The notes beneath the pieces are model-generated. The model was not told the DNA's origin. It ran no database searches and saw only the letters and a program-made list of their open reading frames with translations. A stretch of DNA of 64,000 bases from Rhodococcus qingshengii JCM 15477 (GTDB taxonomy: Bacteria > Actinomycetota > Actinomycetes > Mycobacteriales > Mycobacteriaceae). The position numbers were made by a program, and so were the translations under genes. This document shows positions 1 to 10,887 of the stretch, piece by piece. The stretch covers positions 4,160,001 to 4,224,000 of the forward strand of contig NZ_CP096563.1 of NCBI RefSeq assembly GCF_023221595.1. Direction: 5' to 3'. The first letter of the stretch is position 1; each line of letters begins with the position of its first letter.

Positions 1-237
1 GATATCACCAACCCGAAGGCCGGCTAATCAGTCATAGACAAAAAGAGTCAAATCACTAGCAAAAAAACTCAACTAGCAAAAAATGTGTCGGCAACCATTC
101 AGACGGAAGAATGAACAATCACCGACGAAAAATACTCACACCACACACAAACCAACCAAACCCCAAGAGGCGGTTGATCATTCGCGGATGTGAAGTACCA
201 AAAAAATTCTGGCACTGACATTCATCGACACACTGTT

Positions 238-252
238 GAGTTCTCAAAGAAC
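238..252 (-). promoter_or_regulatory. boxA-like rrn antitermination element
   Basis: The minus strand reads GTTCTTTGAGAACTC, close to the boxA core found in actinobacterial rRNA leaders, where NusB/NusE (S10) assemble an antitermination complex. It lies after both promoter candidates, as expected for a leader element. Confidence 0.6.
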
Positions 253-305
253 ACGCACACACCATCACCACGACCCTATGGCCGCCGCTCCGGGGCAACT
301 TTCCC

Positions 306-334
306 AGCCTATCCCAACCTGGCCACCGGCGCAA
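306..334 (-). promoter_or_regulatory. inner rrn promoter (TTGCGC-N17-TAGGCT)
   Basis: On the minus strand the -35 TTGCGC is at 329-334 and the -10 TAGGCT at 306-311, with ideal 17-base spacing. The predicted start is about seven bases later, directly in front of the GTTGCCCC leader motif. This is the stronger of the two promoter candidates in the rrn leader. Confidence 0.65.
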
Positions 335-481
335 ACCGCTGAACATTCGGGGAAGAACTGGAGGTGAAGCACAACCATACACGATGGAAACTACTTCGAA
401 ATTTGGTCAGGCACTTCGTACAACCTCGTGTCACTCGCCGTGAAGGCGGGAGTCGGTGTCCGTGTCGCTCTGACTTGGAAT

Positions 482-511
482 AAGTTACGCGAACCTTCAA
501 TCAATTCACAA
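482..511 (-). promoter_or_regulatory. outer rrn promoter candidate (TTGTGA-N18-TAACTT)
   Basis: On the minus strand TTGTGA is at 506-511 and TAACTT at 482-487 with an 18-base spacer, about 100 bases downstream of the murA stop. It may be the upstream promoter of a tandem rrn array. The assignment rests on hexamers only. Confidence 0.4.
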
Positions 512-615
512 ATCGCCTGGTCACCACACCGAATTGGCCGATTAAGGCCAGGTCAGACCGTTGAGCCTTTCCGCCAACTGCGAATAGTCCCGAGTGTGAC
601 GCCGAGCACCGACAC

Positions 616-1875
616 CTAGTCGGTACCCACCCGCTCGATCACTCCCCCGAGTCCACGGAGATTCTCGACGAATCGCGGGTACCCACGGTCGATGTGGAAG
701 ATGTCGTGAACTTCGGTGGTTCCGTCCGCAACCAACCCCGCAAGCACGAGCCCGGCGCCGGCCCGAATGTCCGAAGACCACACCGGTGCACTCGACAACA
801 CCGGAACTCCGCGGATCACCGCATGGTGACCGTCGGTACGAGCGTCGGCGCCGAGTCGGATCATTTCCTCGACAAATCGGAAACGCGATTCGAATACGTT
901 CTCGGTGATCATCGACGTGCCTTCGGCAACCGCAGCCAAACCGATTGCCATCGGCTGCAGGTCGGTCGGGAATCCGGGGTACGGCAATGTTGCGAAATTG
1001 ACCGCTTTAGGCCGTTCACGCTGAATGACGCGGAAACCGTCAACCTCGGGAGTCACCTCCGCGCCGGCCGTCCGAAGCTTGTCGAGGACCAGTCCGAGAT
1101 GCTTGTGGTTCACCCCGCGAACGCGGACGTCACCCCTGGTCATGGAGGCAGCGACACCCCACGTTGCAGCGACGATCCGATCGCCGATGACACGGTGCGT
1201 AGTCGGTTCCAACTTGCGGACGCCTTGAATGGTGAGCGTCGAACTTCCGCCGCCAGATACCTTGGCGCCCATCTCGTTGAGCATGTTGCACAGATCCACG
1301 ATCTCGGGCTCACGTGCAGCGTTGTCGATCACTGTCTCACCACGGGCGAGGACCGCTGCCATCAAGATGTTCTCGGTTGCACCCACAGACGGGAAGACCA
1401 GGCGGATGTTCGCTCCATGCAGGTCGTCTGCCTCGGCAACTACACATCCGTGTTCGATCTCGCTGCGCGCACCCAACAGGCGGAGCCCGGATTGGTGCAT
1501 GTCGAGGGGCCTCGAACCGATGGCGTCACCGCCAGGCAAGGCAACAACAGCGCGTCGACAACGCGCGACCAGCGGACCGAGAACACACACTGACGCTCGG
1601 AACTGTTTCACCGCATCGAAGTCAGCGTGATACTTCGGCTCGGCCGGCGTCGTGATCCGCACTTCGGAATCTTCGAGTTCGACTTCGCAGCCCAGACCTC
1701 GCAGAACGTCCGCCATCAGCGGTACGTCGAGAATGTCCGGGCAGTTGGTCACGACAGTGGTGCCTTCGGCCAACAGCGCCGCGGCCATCAGCTTCAGCAC
1801 ACTGTTCTTGGCCCCTCCCACCAGTACTTCACCTTCGAGGCGGTTACCCCCGGTCACAAGAAAGTGCTCACTCAC
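616..1875 (-). CDS. murA: UDP-N-acetylglucosamine 1-carboxyvinyltransferase MurA (Asp117 type)
   Basis: MurA transfers enolpyruvate from PEP to UDP-GlcNAc, the first committed step of peptidoglycan synthesis, in the cytosol. The 419-residue product has the usual EPT-fold length and the N-terminal signature [11 protein letters not shown] (20-30). The active-site loop reads [14 protein letters not shown]: the residue normally Cys (Cys115 in E. coli) is Asp117. In Mycobacterium tuberculosis this substitution leaves the enzyme active and makes it intrinsically insensitive to fosfomycin; the same is inferred here. The gene lies directly upstream of the rrn leader, as in mycobacteria, and is divergent from the cobalamin adenosyltransferase gene. 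Confidence 0.97.
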   Translation of the reverse strand: MSEHFLVTGGNRLEGEVLVGGAKNSVLKLMAAALLAEGTTVVTNCPDILDVPLMADVLRGLGCEVELEDSEVRITTPAEPKYHADFDAVKQFRASVCVLGPLVARCRRAVVALPGGDAIGSRPLDMHQSGLRLLGARSEIEHGCVVAEADDLHGANIRLVFPSVGATENILMAAVLARGETVIDNAAREPEIVDLCNMLNEMGAKVSGGGSSTLTIQGVRKLEPTTHRVIGDRIVAATWGVAASMTRGDVRVRGVNHKHLGLVLDKLRTAGAEVTPEVDGFRVIQRERPKAVNFATLPYPGFPTDLQPMAIGLAAVAEGTSMITENVFESRFRFVEEMIRLGADARTDGHHAVIRGVPVLSSAPVWSSDIRAGAGLVLAGLVADGTTEVHDIFHIDRGYPRFVENLRGLGGVIERVGTD

Positions 1876-1929
1876 GGTTCACAGCCTAGAGCCACAACCT
1901 CGTCGGCACCGCGCCGGTACCGTAGCCCT

Positions 1930-2502
1930 ATGTCTGTTCACCTGACGAAGATCTACACCCGGACCGGCGACGACGGGACCACGGGCCTCAGCGATTTTTC
2001 CCGCGTGTCCAAGAACGATCCGCGTCTGATCGCCTACGCGGATTGCGACGAGACCAATGCAGCGATCGGTGTGGCCGTTGCCCTCGGCACTCCCCCGGAG
2101 AATCTCCTCGCAATGCTGCGCCAGATCCAGAACGACCTTTTCGACGCAGGGGCCGACTTGTCCACCCCCGTGGTCGAGAACCCGAAGTACCCGCCGCTAC
2201 GAGTGACTCAGTCCTACATCGATCGACTCGAAGGATGGTGCGATGAACTCAATGAGCAACTGGCACCGTTGAATTCGTTCATTCTGCCGGGCGGAACCGC
2301 CTTGGGAGCCCTGCTTCACGTAGCAAGAACCGTCTCGCGGCGTGCTGAGCGTGCGGCTTGGTCCGCCATCAATGCGAACCCGGAGGACACGAGCGTGCTC
2401 CCCGCGAAATACCTCAACAGATTGTCGGATCTGCTCTTCATCATGGGAAGAGTGGCAAATCCTGAAGGCGATGTGCTCTGGAAGCCCGGCGCCGGGGCTT
2501 GA
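1930..2502 (+). CDS. PduO-type cob(I)alamin adenosyltransferase
   Basis: This enzyme attaches the 5'-deoxyadenosyl group of ATP to Co(I) of corrinoids, making adenosylcobalamin. The 190-residue product begins HLTKIYTRTGDDGTTGL, the PduO-family ATP-binding N terminus, and has the conserved helical part with SRRAERAAW and a C-terminal LNRLSDLLF. I start at the ATG at 1930 because the open frame upstream overlaps murA in antisense and lacks family homology. It is the only plus-strand gene in this block, matching the position of the corresponding mycobacterial gene (Rv1314c, from memory). It converges on the DUF2550 gene ten bases downstream. Confidence 0.93.
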   Translation: MSVHLTKIYTRTGDDGTTGLSDFSRVSKNDPRLIAYADCDETNAAIGVAVALGTPPENLLAMLRQIQNDLFDAGADLSTPVVENPKYPPLRVTQSYIDRLEGWCDELNEQLAPLNSFILPGGTALGALLHVARTVSRRAERAAWSAINANPEDTSVLPAKYLNRLSDLLFIMGRVANPEGDVLWKPGAGA

Positions 2503-2512
2503 GCGGGACCGG

Positions 2513-2947
2513 TCAGGCGGTGCGTCGCCTACGGGCGCGCCCGTCCGGCCGAGATTCCACCCAGGACAGGAACGCTGTCAATGCTCCACTGTCCAAAGCG
2601 ATTTCGTAGGCCGACGAGCCGTCATTGACCTTGACCACGACGATGTCGTCGCTCATGATGTCGAATTCGGTACCCGAGGGAGAACGACGGCTCTCGACCT
2701 CGATACCTTGACGATCGATCCTGGAGTCCGGGCCCGGCCGCAGACTCGACAGTTTGAAAAAGACAAAGGTGCTTTCGCCGTAGCGAATGATTCCGTGACG
2801 CCACCCGCTGTCCCCCGGAGATGGCAGAACACGAAGCAGTGCAGCGGTACCGCCGCGACGCAGAACCAGCAGACGATACAGAAAAGCCGCGACGAGAACC
2901 GCGAGCAGCACAACCAGAATGATCAACACAGTCATTCCGAATGTCAC
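2513..2947 (-). CDS. DUF2550 single-pass membrane protein
   Basis: The 144-residue protein has one N-terminal membrane helix (about residues 5-25, VLIILVVLLAVLVAAFLYRL) followed by a soluble domain of about 115 residues with WRHGIIRYGES and IMSDDIVVVKVND, and a basic tail. It corresponds to the DUF2550 protein that follows atpC in mycobacteria and relatives. Its function is unknown; conserved linkage to the ATP synthase operon is the only clue. It starts with GTG at 2947, with an ATG four codons later as an alternative. It lies 37 bases downstream of atpC and is probably co-transcribed. Confidence 0.85.
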   Translation of the reverse strand: MTFGMTVLIILVVLLAVLVAAFLYRLLVLRRGGTAALLRVLPSPGDSGWRHGIIRYGESTFVFFKLSSLRPGPDSRIDRQGIEVESRRSPSGTEFDIMSDDIVVVKVNDGSSAYEIALDSGALTAFLSWVESRPDGRARRRRTA

Positions 2948-2984
2948 TGTTCGTCGGCTCCCGTCGCGGCTTTACTCGAGTAAC

Positions 2985-3353
2985 TTACGCGCGCTCGACG
3001 GCCCGGAGCTGACCCTTGGCGACCGCAATCGCTTCGAGGTCGCCCGAGTTCTCGGCCAAGACAGCCTTGGCTGCCTCGACGTCGATGTCCTGTGCCATGT
3101 CCGCGGACTCGGCAAGGATCGTCACCGTCGTCGCAGTGACGGAGAGAAATCCTCCGTGTACCGCAGCAACGATACGCTCGCCGTCGACCGAGGTGATCGA
3201 CACGGTTCCGCCCTCGATCAGCTGGCCGAGGACCGGCTCATGCCCAGGCATGATTCCAATTTCACCCTCGGTGGTCTGAGCGCTGACCAGCGTCGCCGAA
3301 CCAGACCACAAGCGCTGCTCGACGGCAACGAGTTCTACGGTCATCTCAGCCAT
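2985..3353 (-). CDS. atpC: ATP synthase epsilon subunit
   Basis: This is the central-stalk subunit of F1 that couples rotation and can inhibit ATP hydrolysis. The 122-residue protein shows the beta-sandwich core, including [11 protein letters not shown] and VHGGFLSV, with a short C-terminal helical part typical of actinobacteria. It is the last structural gene of the atp operon, six bases after atpD. Confidence 0.96.
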   Translation of the reverse strand: MAEMTVELVAVEQRLWSGSATLVSAQTTEGEIGIMPGHEPVLGQLIEGGTVSITSVDGERIVAAVHGGFLSVTATTVTILAESADMAQDIDVEAAKAVLAENSGDLEAIAVAKGQLRAVERA

Positions 3354-3359
3354 CGTGGA

Positions 3360-4814
<1,455 letters not shown>

Positions 4815-5798
4815 CTAGTCACTTCCTGCGCTCGAGGCGAGCGCGTTGGCGCCGCCGACGATCTCGCTGATTTCCTGGGTGATCTGGGCCTGGCGAGCCT
4901 GGTTGGCCTGACGGCTCAACGTGTTCACCAGTTCGTTTGCGTTGTCCGTCGCGGCCTTCATGGCGGTACGACGGGCTGCCGACTCCGATGCCGCAGCATC
5001 GAGAAGCGACGAGAAGATACGAGTGCTGACGTACTTCGGGAGAAGAGCACCGAGAAGCTTCTCGGGCTCGGGCTCGAAGCTGAAGTCCGCGACGGGGCCA
5101 TTGTCATGGTCGTCGTCGTGGCCGTTGGTCAGCATGTCGTCACCGAGTTCGATGCGCTCTTCCGACACGAAGACCTCGAGAGGAGCCATACGGCGAACCT
5201 CGGGAGTCTGCGTCAGCATCGACACGAAGCGGGTGTAGACGATATGGAGTTCGTCGACGCCCTCGATCGTGCCTTCACCGTTCGGAGCGGCAACCTGGTT
5301 ACCCGAACCAGCCATGAACAGCTCCACCAGGTGGCGGCTGGCCTTCGCGGCATCCGAGTAACCCGGATCCTGCGAGAAGCCCGTCCACGCAGCACCGATG
5401 TCGCGGCCGCGGAACGTGTAGTAGCCGAGCCCCTTGGAACCGAGCACGTACACGACCGGCTCCTTGCCCTCGCTGCGGAGGAGAGCCATGAGCTCTTCTG
5501 CCTGCTTGAGGACGTTGGAGTTGTAGCCACCACACATGCCGCGGTCACTGGTGACAACGAGGACCGCTGCCCGCTTGGGCTCCGGACGCTCGTTGAGCAA
5601 CGGGTGATCGAGCGAAGCAGACGCACTCGCCAATTCGGTGAGTACCTTCGTGATCTCCTCGGCATACGGCTTGGACGCGGCGACGCGAATCTGAGCCTTG
5701 GTGATACGCGAAGTCGCGATCAGTTCCTGTGCCTTGGTGATCTTCTTGGTCGAGTTGACCGACTTGATACGAGACCGCAATTCGAGAATGCTCGCCAT
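4815..5798 (-). CDS. atpG: ATP synthase gamma subunit
   Basis: This is the rotating central shaft of F1. The 327-residue protein begins [22 protein letters not shown] and ends with the conserved helix [22 protein letters not shown]. It is longer than the E. coli subunit (287). The extra sequence is an acidic/His-rich loop around [16 protein letters not shown] in the middle, comparable with the gamma loop insertion described in mycobacteria and linked there to suppression of ATP hydrolysis. The functional link is inference. Confidence 0.97.
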   Translation of the reverse strand: MASILELRSRIKSVNSTKKITKAQELIATSRITKAQIRVAASKPYAEEITKVLTELASASASLDHPLLNERPEPKRAAVLVVTSDRGMCGGYNSNVLKQAEELMALLRSEGKEPVVYVLGSKGLGYYTFRGRDIGAAWTGFSQDPGYSDAAKASRHLVELFMAGSGNQVAAPNGEGTIEGVDELHIVYTRFVSMLTQTPEVRRMAPLEVFVSEERIELGDDMLTNGHDDDHDNGPVADFSFEPEPEKLLGALLPKYVSTRIFSSLLDAAASESAARRTAMKAATDNANELVNTLSRQANQARQAQITQEISEIVGGANALASSAGSD

Positions 5799-5846
5799 CG
5801 ATCAATCACTCTCCCTTCGGAATTCGCAGTGTCATGGGCGCGTACG

Positions 5847-7490
5847 TCACTTGCTGACGGTCTTGCGCTTGACGTTGATCTGCTCGTTCGCGACCTCGTC
5901 GGCGCCCAAAGCGTCAGCCTCGGCTTCGTTCACGACCCGGCTTCCGTCGGATGCGATGAAGCCTTCCTTGAACTTGTTCGTCGCGGCGATCAGCTCAGCA
6001 GCGTTGTCGGCATCGAGTGCCTTACCGCCGTTGATGCTGGAGTAGACGCCAGCAGCCGAGTGCTTGAGGTCTTCGAGCAGTTCCTTCTCGAAGCGACGGA
6101 CGTCGCCGATCGGAACGCTGTCGAAGATGCCTTCGCCGGCCAGGTAGATCGAGACGATCTGGTCCTCGACGGGGATCGGGCTGTACTGATCCTGCTTGAG
6201 CAGCTCGACCAGACGGGCGCCGCGCTCGAGCTGAGCCTTGGAGGCAGCGTCGAGGTCGGAAGCGAAGGCGGAGAACGCTTCGAGCTCACGGAACTGAGCC
6301 AGTTCCAGACGCAGCGAACCGGAAACCTTCTTCATGCCCTTGGTCTGTGCAGCGCCACCGACGCGGGAGACCGAGATACCGACGTTGATCGCGGGGCGAA
6401 CGCCCTTGTTGAACAGGTCGGACTCGAGGAACACCTGACCGTCGGTGATGGAGATGACGTTGGTCGGGATGTAAGCCGAGACGTCGTTCGCCTTGGTCTC
6501 GATGATCGGCAGAGCCGTCAGCGAGCCACCGCCGAGTGCGTCGGACAGCTTCGCCGAACGCTCCAGCAGACGGGAGTGCAAGTAGAAGACGTCACCGGGG
6601 TAAGCCTCGCGTCCCGGCGGGCGACGCAGCAGCAGCGAGATGGCGCGGTACGCCTCTGCCTGCTTGGTCAGGTCGTCGAACACGACCAGAACGTGCTTGC
6701 CCTGGTACATCCAGTGCTGGCCGATGGCCGAGCCGGTGTACGGTGCGAGCCACTTGAAGCCTGCGGAATCAGATGCCGGAGCAGCAACGATGGTGGTGTA
6801 TTCCATCGCGCCCTTCTCCTCGAGGGCAGCCTTGACGCCCGCGATGGTGGAACCCTTCTGACCGATGGCAACGTAGATGCAGCGCACCTGCTTGTTGACA
6901 TCGCCGGAATCCCAGTTGGCCTTCTGGTTCAGGATGGCGTCGATGCAGACCGCGGTCTTGCCGGTCTTGCGGTCGCCGATGATGAGCTGGCGCTGGCCGC
7001 GGCCGATCGGGGTCATGGCGTCGATAGCCTTGATACCGGTCTGGAGCGGCTCTTCGACCGGCTGGCGCTCGAGCACCGAAGCGGCCTGGAGCTCGAGTGC
7101 ACGGTTCTCGGTGCTCTCGATCTCGCCGAGGCCGTCGATGGGCGCACCCAGCGGGTCGATGACGCGGCCGAGGAAAGCATCGCCGACGGGAACCGACAGA
7201 ACGTCGCCCGTGCGCTTTACTTCCTGGCCTTCTTGAATGTTCTGGTAATCGCCAAGGATGACGGCACCGATTTCGGTGGCATCCAGGTTGAGCGCGACGC
7301 CGACGATTCCACCGGGGAACTCCAACAGCTCGTTGGACATAGCCGAAGGCAGGCCAGAGACGTGCGCAATGCCGTCACTGGTGTCGGTCACTGTGCCGAC
7401 CTCCTCACGGGAGGCCTCCGGGGAGTAGCTCGCGGTGTAGTTGTCGATCGCGCTACGGATCTCGTCGGAGGAGATCGTCAGCTCCGCCAT
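5847..7490 (-). CDS. atpA: ATP synthase alpha subunit
   Basis: This is the non-catalytic nucleotide-binding F1 subunit. The 547-residue protein has the P-loop GDRKTGKT (172-179) and the family signature [13 protein letters not shown]. It extends about 35 residues beyond the E. coli protein at the C terminus (ending [13 protein letters not shown]). Such C-terminal extensions of alpha occur in mycobacteria, where they restrain ATPase activity. It starts at ATG 7490, 62 bases after atpH. Confidence 0.98.
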   Translation of the reverse strand: MAELTISSDEIRSAIDNYTASYSPEASREEVGTVTDTSDGIAHVSGLPSAMSNELLEFPGGIVGVALNLDATEIGAVILGDYQNIQEGQEVKRTGDVLSVPVGDAFLGRVIDPLGAPIDGLGEIESTENRALELQAASVLERQPVEEPLQTGIKAIDAMTPIGRGQRQLIIGDRKTGKTAVCIDAILNQKANWDSGDVNKQVRCIYVAIGQKGSTIAGVKAALEEKGAMEYTTIVAAPASDSAGFKWLAPYTGSAIGQHWMYQGKHVLVVFDDLTKQAEAYRAISLLLRRPPGREAYPGDVFYLHSRLLERSAKLSDALGGGSLTALPIIETKANDVSAYIPTNVISITDGQVFLESDLFNKGVRPAINVGISVSRVGGAAQTKGMKKVSGSLRLELAQFRELEAFSAFASDLDAASKAQLERGARLVELLKQDQYSPIPVEDQIVSIYLAGEGIFDSVPIGDVRRFEKELLEDLKHSAAGVYSSINGGKALDADNAAELIAATNKFKEGFIASDGSRVVNEAEADALGADEVANEQINVKRKTVSK

Positions 7491-7552
7491 GTTTTTCCTG
7501 CTCTCGGTGTCTGGTCTTCGAAAAGATCTGGAGTATGTGTTCGGCTGAAGGA

Positions 7553-8386
7553 CTACTTGAGGTTCTTCCGCAGTGCTGCGAGTCGACCCGCTGCGCTGCC
7601 GTCGATAACCTCGTCGCCCACCCGGACGACCAAGCCGCTGAGGAGTTCTGGATCGACCTCGACGTGCACTGCTACCGGCTTCCCGTAGGTGCGGGTAAGA
7701 GTGCTCGCCAAGCGATCCGACTGCTCCGAGCTCAACGCCGAGGCGCTGCGAACGTGAGCAACGGTGGTATCGCGCTGCGCTGCGGCAAGATTCGACAGCT
7801 GATCGAAAGTGTCTGCGGGTGCAGACTTCAACCGGCCGACAGCCTGTCCGGCGAGTGCCTCGGTGACCGCGGTGACCTTGCCGTAGAGCAAGCGGGAGAG
7901 GAACTCACGCTTGCGGGCTGCGGGAACCGACAGATCCGAGAGCGTCTGCTCCAGGCTGGGATCCCCTGCCACGATGCGACCGAGACGGAAGAGCTCGTCC
8001 TCAACGGTGTCCAACTGGCTCTGATCGGCTGCGGCGCGGAGCAGAGCTTCGCGTCCGAGCAGTTCGAGCGAGTTGACCAAGTCGCGGGCCGCAGACCAGT
8101 CCTGGCCTGCAGCTGCCTTCACGGTGGCGAGCGCCTCGGCGCCGACCTTTCCGGAGAACAACTGCTCTGCCAAAGCCTGGCGACCAGCGGCCGGTGCCGA
8201 AGCGTCAGCCAGCGCGCTGCGAAGAGCGCGCTGGCCGTCGAGTACCTCGACCACCGAGAAGAGCTCGGACCCAGCCTGAGCAGAAGCAGCAGTTGCGGCT
8301 CCTGCAGAGACGGCGCCCAGGGCACTGCTCAGCGCAGAACGAGTCTGCGCCAAGGCTTCACGGCTCGCTGCGTACATGTTGCTCAC
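7553..8386 (-). CDS. atpH: ATP synthase delta subunit, extended form
   Basis: This peripheral-stalk subunit joins the b subunits to the top of F1. At 277 residues it is about 100 longer than E. coli delta. The delta core ([17 protein letters not shown]-terminal [23 protein letters not shown]) occupies the C-terminal two thirds. The N-terminal part has a second delta-like segment ([29 protein letters not shown]). In mycobacteria the equivalent gene encodes a b'-delta fusion of about 446 residues. Here the membrane b' part is absent and a separate atpF overlaps by four bases (ATGA). Confidence 0.95.
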   Translation of the reverse strand: MSNMYAASREALAQTRSALSSALGAVSAGAATAASAQAGSELFSVVEVLDGQRALRSALADASAPAAGRQALAEQLFSGKVGAEALATVKAAAGQDWSAARDLVNSLELLGREALLRAAADQSQLDTVEDELFRLGRIVAGDPSLEQTLSDLSVPAARKREFLSRLLYGKVTAVTEALAGQAVGRLKSAPADTFDQLSNLAAAQRDTTVAHVRSASALSSEQSDRLASTLTRTYGKPVAVHVEVDPELLSGLVVRVGDEVIDGSAAGRLAALRKNLK

Positions 8387-8943
8387 TTCCTGGCTGAATC
8401 AGCGCTGACGGTGTCGAGCTCGTTGAGGAAACGATCAACCGTTCCGGCGCGCTTCACGTCGTCGGCGAGGGACTCCCCGATGACCTTCTCGGCCAGGTCT
8501 ACAGCGGTCTTGCCGAGATCCGAGCGGAGCTCAGCGACGATCTGCTGACGCTGGGCGACGAGCTGGCTGTGGCCTGCGGCCACGATGCGGTCGCTCTCGT
8601 CCTGCGCCTGAACCTTCATGTCAGCGATGATCTGCTGACCCTGGGTACGCGCTTCCTCACGGATCTGCGCTGCCTCGGTACGAGCTTCGGCGAGCTGCGC
8701 GCGGTACTGCTCGAGCGCTGCTGCTGCCTCCGCCTGTGCGTCTTCGGCTTTCTTGATGCCGCCCTCGATCTGCTCGGTGCGTTCGGCCAAGACCTTCTGG
8801 AACTTCGGAAGAACGAGCTTCCAGAAGACGAAACCAACTACTACGAGCGCGACCGCGGACCACACGATGTCGTATGTCTCGGGGATGAGGGGATTGTGTT
8901 CAGTCGTCCCCTCCGCCGCGAGAATTGCGATGGTGGCTGCCAT
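8383..8943 (-). CDS. atpF: ATP synthase b subunit
   Basis: This is the membrane-anchored peripheral-stalk subunit of the Fo sector. The 186-residue protein has one N-terminal membrane helix (about 28-48, [20 protein letters not shown]) followed by a long charged, Ala/Glu/Gln-rich coiled coil ([20 protein letters not shown]). It is coupled to atpH by an ATGA overlap and lies seven bases after atpE. Confidence 0.96.
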   Translation of the reverse strand: MAATIAILAAEGTTEHNPLIPETYDIVWSAVALVVVGFVFWKLVLPKFQKVLAERTEQIEGGIKKAEDAQAEAAAALEQYRAQLAEARTEAAQIREEARTQGQQIIADMKVQAQDESDRIVAAGHSQLVAQRQQIVAELRSDLGKTAVDLAEKVIGESLADDVKRAGTVDRFLNELDTVSADSARK

Positions 8944-8950
8944 GTCGGTC

Positions 8951-9241
<291 letters not shown>

Positions 9242-9276
9242 TCAGTTCTTGGTGTAGCTGGTGAGGAGGTAAAAGG

Positions 9277-10104
9277 TCAGTGCTCGTCGGCGTGGAGCGC
9301 CAGATCGATGTACACCGCGGTCAGCAGCGCGAACACGTAAGCCTGCAGGAAGATGACCAGCAGCTCGAAGAACGTGAATGCGATACCGGCAATGATCGAC
9401 GGAACACCGAAGATCGCCTGGAATCCGCCGGACACGAAGAAGAAGTAGTTCGTCGCGCTGAAGAACAGCACCAGCAGGATGTGGCCGGCCAACATGTTGG
9501 CCATGAGACGAACCATCAGCGTGAACGGGCGCAGGATGAAGGTCGAGATGAACTCGATGGGCACCAACAGGAAGTGCAGGGGCAGCGGGACGCCGGGAAC
9601 GACGATGCTGCTCTTGACGTACTTGAAGAAGCCGTACTTCTTGATTCCCACGTAGTTGAACACGATGTAGGCGAGCGCTGCGAGTACCAGCGGCATACCG
9701 ATTCGTGCGTTCGGCGAGATGTTCAGGAAGGGAATGACGCTGGCCAGGTTGCTGGCGACCACGATGAAGAAGATCGTCGTGATGACCGGCAGGAAGCGCT
9801 TGCCCTGTTCCTTGCCCAGGATCTCCTCGGCGATGTTGATACGAACGAAGTCGAGCGCGAGCTCAGCTGCGTTCTGCAGTCCACGGGGAACCAGTCGAGG
9901 GCTGCGCATTGCGATCACGAAGAAGGCTGCGACCAGCACCGACATCAGCAGACGAATCAGCATCAGACGGTCGAGCTCGAAGGGGCCCGCGTGAATCAAC
10001 ACGGAGGGCGGGAAAAAATCGTCTAGTGACGGCGCATGGAATTCATCCGCGGCCAGGGTGGTGACGCTCAGCGTTCTCTCCCGTAGTCGGTCCGCAGCCA
10101 TCAT
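9277..10104 (-). CDS. atpB: ATP synthase a subunit
   Basis: This is the Fo stator subunit with the proton half-channels. The 275-residue protein has five to six membrane helices and the essential arginine in the segment LRPFTLMVRLMANMLAGH. The C-terminal helix is FFELLVIFLQAYVFALLTAVY. Translation starts at one of two adjacent ATG codons (10104 or 10101). It is the first gene of the atpBEFHAGDC run. The 280-base gap before it suggests its own promoter in addition to read-through from atpI. Confidence 0.96.
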   Translation of the reverse strand: MMAADRLRERTLSVTTLAADEFHAPSLDDFFPPSVLIHAGPFELDRLMLIRLLMSVLVAAFFVIAMRSPRLVPRGLQNAAELALDFVRINIAEEILGKEQGKRFLPVITTIFFIVVASNLASVIPFLNISPNARIGMPLVLAALAYIVFNYVGIKKYGFFKYVKSSIVVPGVPLPLHFLLVPIEFISTFILRPFTLMVRLMANMLAGHILLVLFFSATNYFFFVSGGFQAIFGVPSIIAGIAFTFFELLVIFLQAYVFALLTAVYIDLALHADEH

Positions 10105-10384
10105 TGACTGCGGTTCGATCGGACATTGACGATCTACAAGTCGACAAGTTCGACTCGCGCATTCGTCAGCAGCTGGAGAACCCTAGAGGGGCCTGGCGTC
10201 TGTCGGTGTCGGCGACTCTCGTCGACTCAGTGGTCAGAATTTCGACCACCTGCGAGCACATGGCATCGTCGGCTGAGTGTTACTCGGCCCACCATTGCTC
10301 TCGCTTGAACCGAACCTTATCAAGTCATCTACGACATTGTGTAGATGGGGTACCTGGAAGTCCGATTAGTTACCTCTTGTAGTA
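10105..10384 (-). promoter_or_regulatory. atpI-atpB intergenic region, likely atp operon leader
   Basis: These 280 bases between atpI and atpB contain no supported gene. Read on the minus strand, the atpI-proximal part has a perfect inverted repeat CATCTAC-N8-GTAGATG (10326-10347). A TAAGGT hexamer about 15 bases further downstream could serve as a -10. A transcript starting there would have a leader of about 200 bases. Promoter placement is tentative. Confidence 0.35.
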
Positions 10385-10855
10385 CTACTCGTCGTCGTCG
10401 ACGTTGCTGCTGGGAGCGGGATCGACGTACGGAGTTTTGGTTCCCAGGACGCCGTAAGTCTCCGCACCGAGCACCACGACCAGCGACATGATGATGACCA
10501 GGACGAGGGCGGTCTTGTTGTAGAAATCCATGTCCGAGAGGACAAAGAGAACCACCATCGCGAGAATCATCTTCAGCAGCCAGGTACCGAGCAGAACGGC
10601 ACCGGCCGTGAGCGCAGGCAGCTTCGCTGTGAGCAGCACGCCCAACGCCGTGAACAAGATGAACCCGCCGCCGACGGCTGCGCCGATCAGAGCGCCGTAG
10701 ACGCCTTCCTTACCGGCGAAGAGCCCGCCCAGGAGCGCGCCGACCACGGCCAGCGCGATCAGCCCCATCACACCCCACTTCACGGCCGACTTCATGGCGG
10801 CGGTCGAATCAGGGATGGGTTGCGAGGCAGGTACAGGCTGCGGCGTGTTCGTCAC
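10385..10855 (-). CDS. atpI: ATP synthase protein I-like membrane protein
   Basis: The 156-residue protein has four hydrophobic helices (LIALAVVGALLGGLFAG; YGALIGAAVGGGFILF; LLTAKLPALTAGAVLLGTW; ALVLVIIMSLVVVLGA) and an acidic tail (VDDDE). It occupies the place of Rv1303 upstream of atpB. AtpI-type proteins assist c-ring assembly or ion uptake in other bacteria; the exact role here is unknown. I start at the GTG at 10855 (VTNTPQPVPAS), because the longer open frame upstream runs antisense into wecA. It lies 32 bases after wecA. Confidence 0.8.
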   Translation of the reverse strand: MTNTPQPVPASQPIPDSTAAMKSAVKWGVMGLIALAVVGALLGGLFAGKEGVYGALIGAAVGGGFILFTALGVLLTAKLPALTAGAVLLGTWLLKMILAMVVLFVLSDMDFYNKTALVLVIIMSLVVVLGAETYGVLGTKTPYVDPAPSSNVDDDE

Positions 10856-10887
10856 GATGCCCAAGGGTAATGGATCGGAAAACTTGG

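Larger units (their letters stand above)
1..615 (-). promoter_or_regulatory. rRNA operon promoter and leader region (16S gene lies beyond the left edge)
   Basis: No protein gene is supported here. Read on the minus strand, it follows murA, the usual place of the rrn operon in mycobacteria and relatives. It carries promoter-like elements, a GTTGCCCCGGAGCG segment just after the inner -10 that resembles the conserved mycobacterial rrn leader motif, and a boxA-like TTCTTTGAGAACTC at 238-252. Two copies of an ACTAGCAAAAAA-like A-rich repeat lie at about 54-88. The mature 16S 5' end is not visible, so the rRNA starts outside the window. The overall assignment is inference from motif and position. 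Confidence 0.75.

Noticed and set aside
1..600. Small open frames in the rrn leader
   Set aside because: They overlap promoter and boxA elements and show no ribosome sites or conserved features.
2478..2502. AAGCCC...GGGCTT palindrome at the end of the cobalamin adenosyltransferase gene as a terminator
   Set aside because: The arms are only six bases, lie inside the last codons, and no T-run follows.
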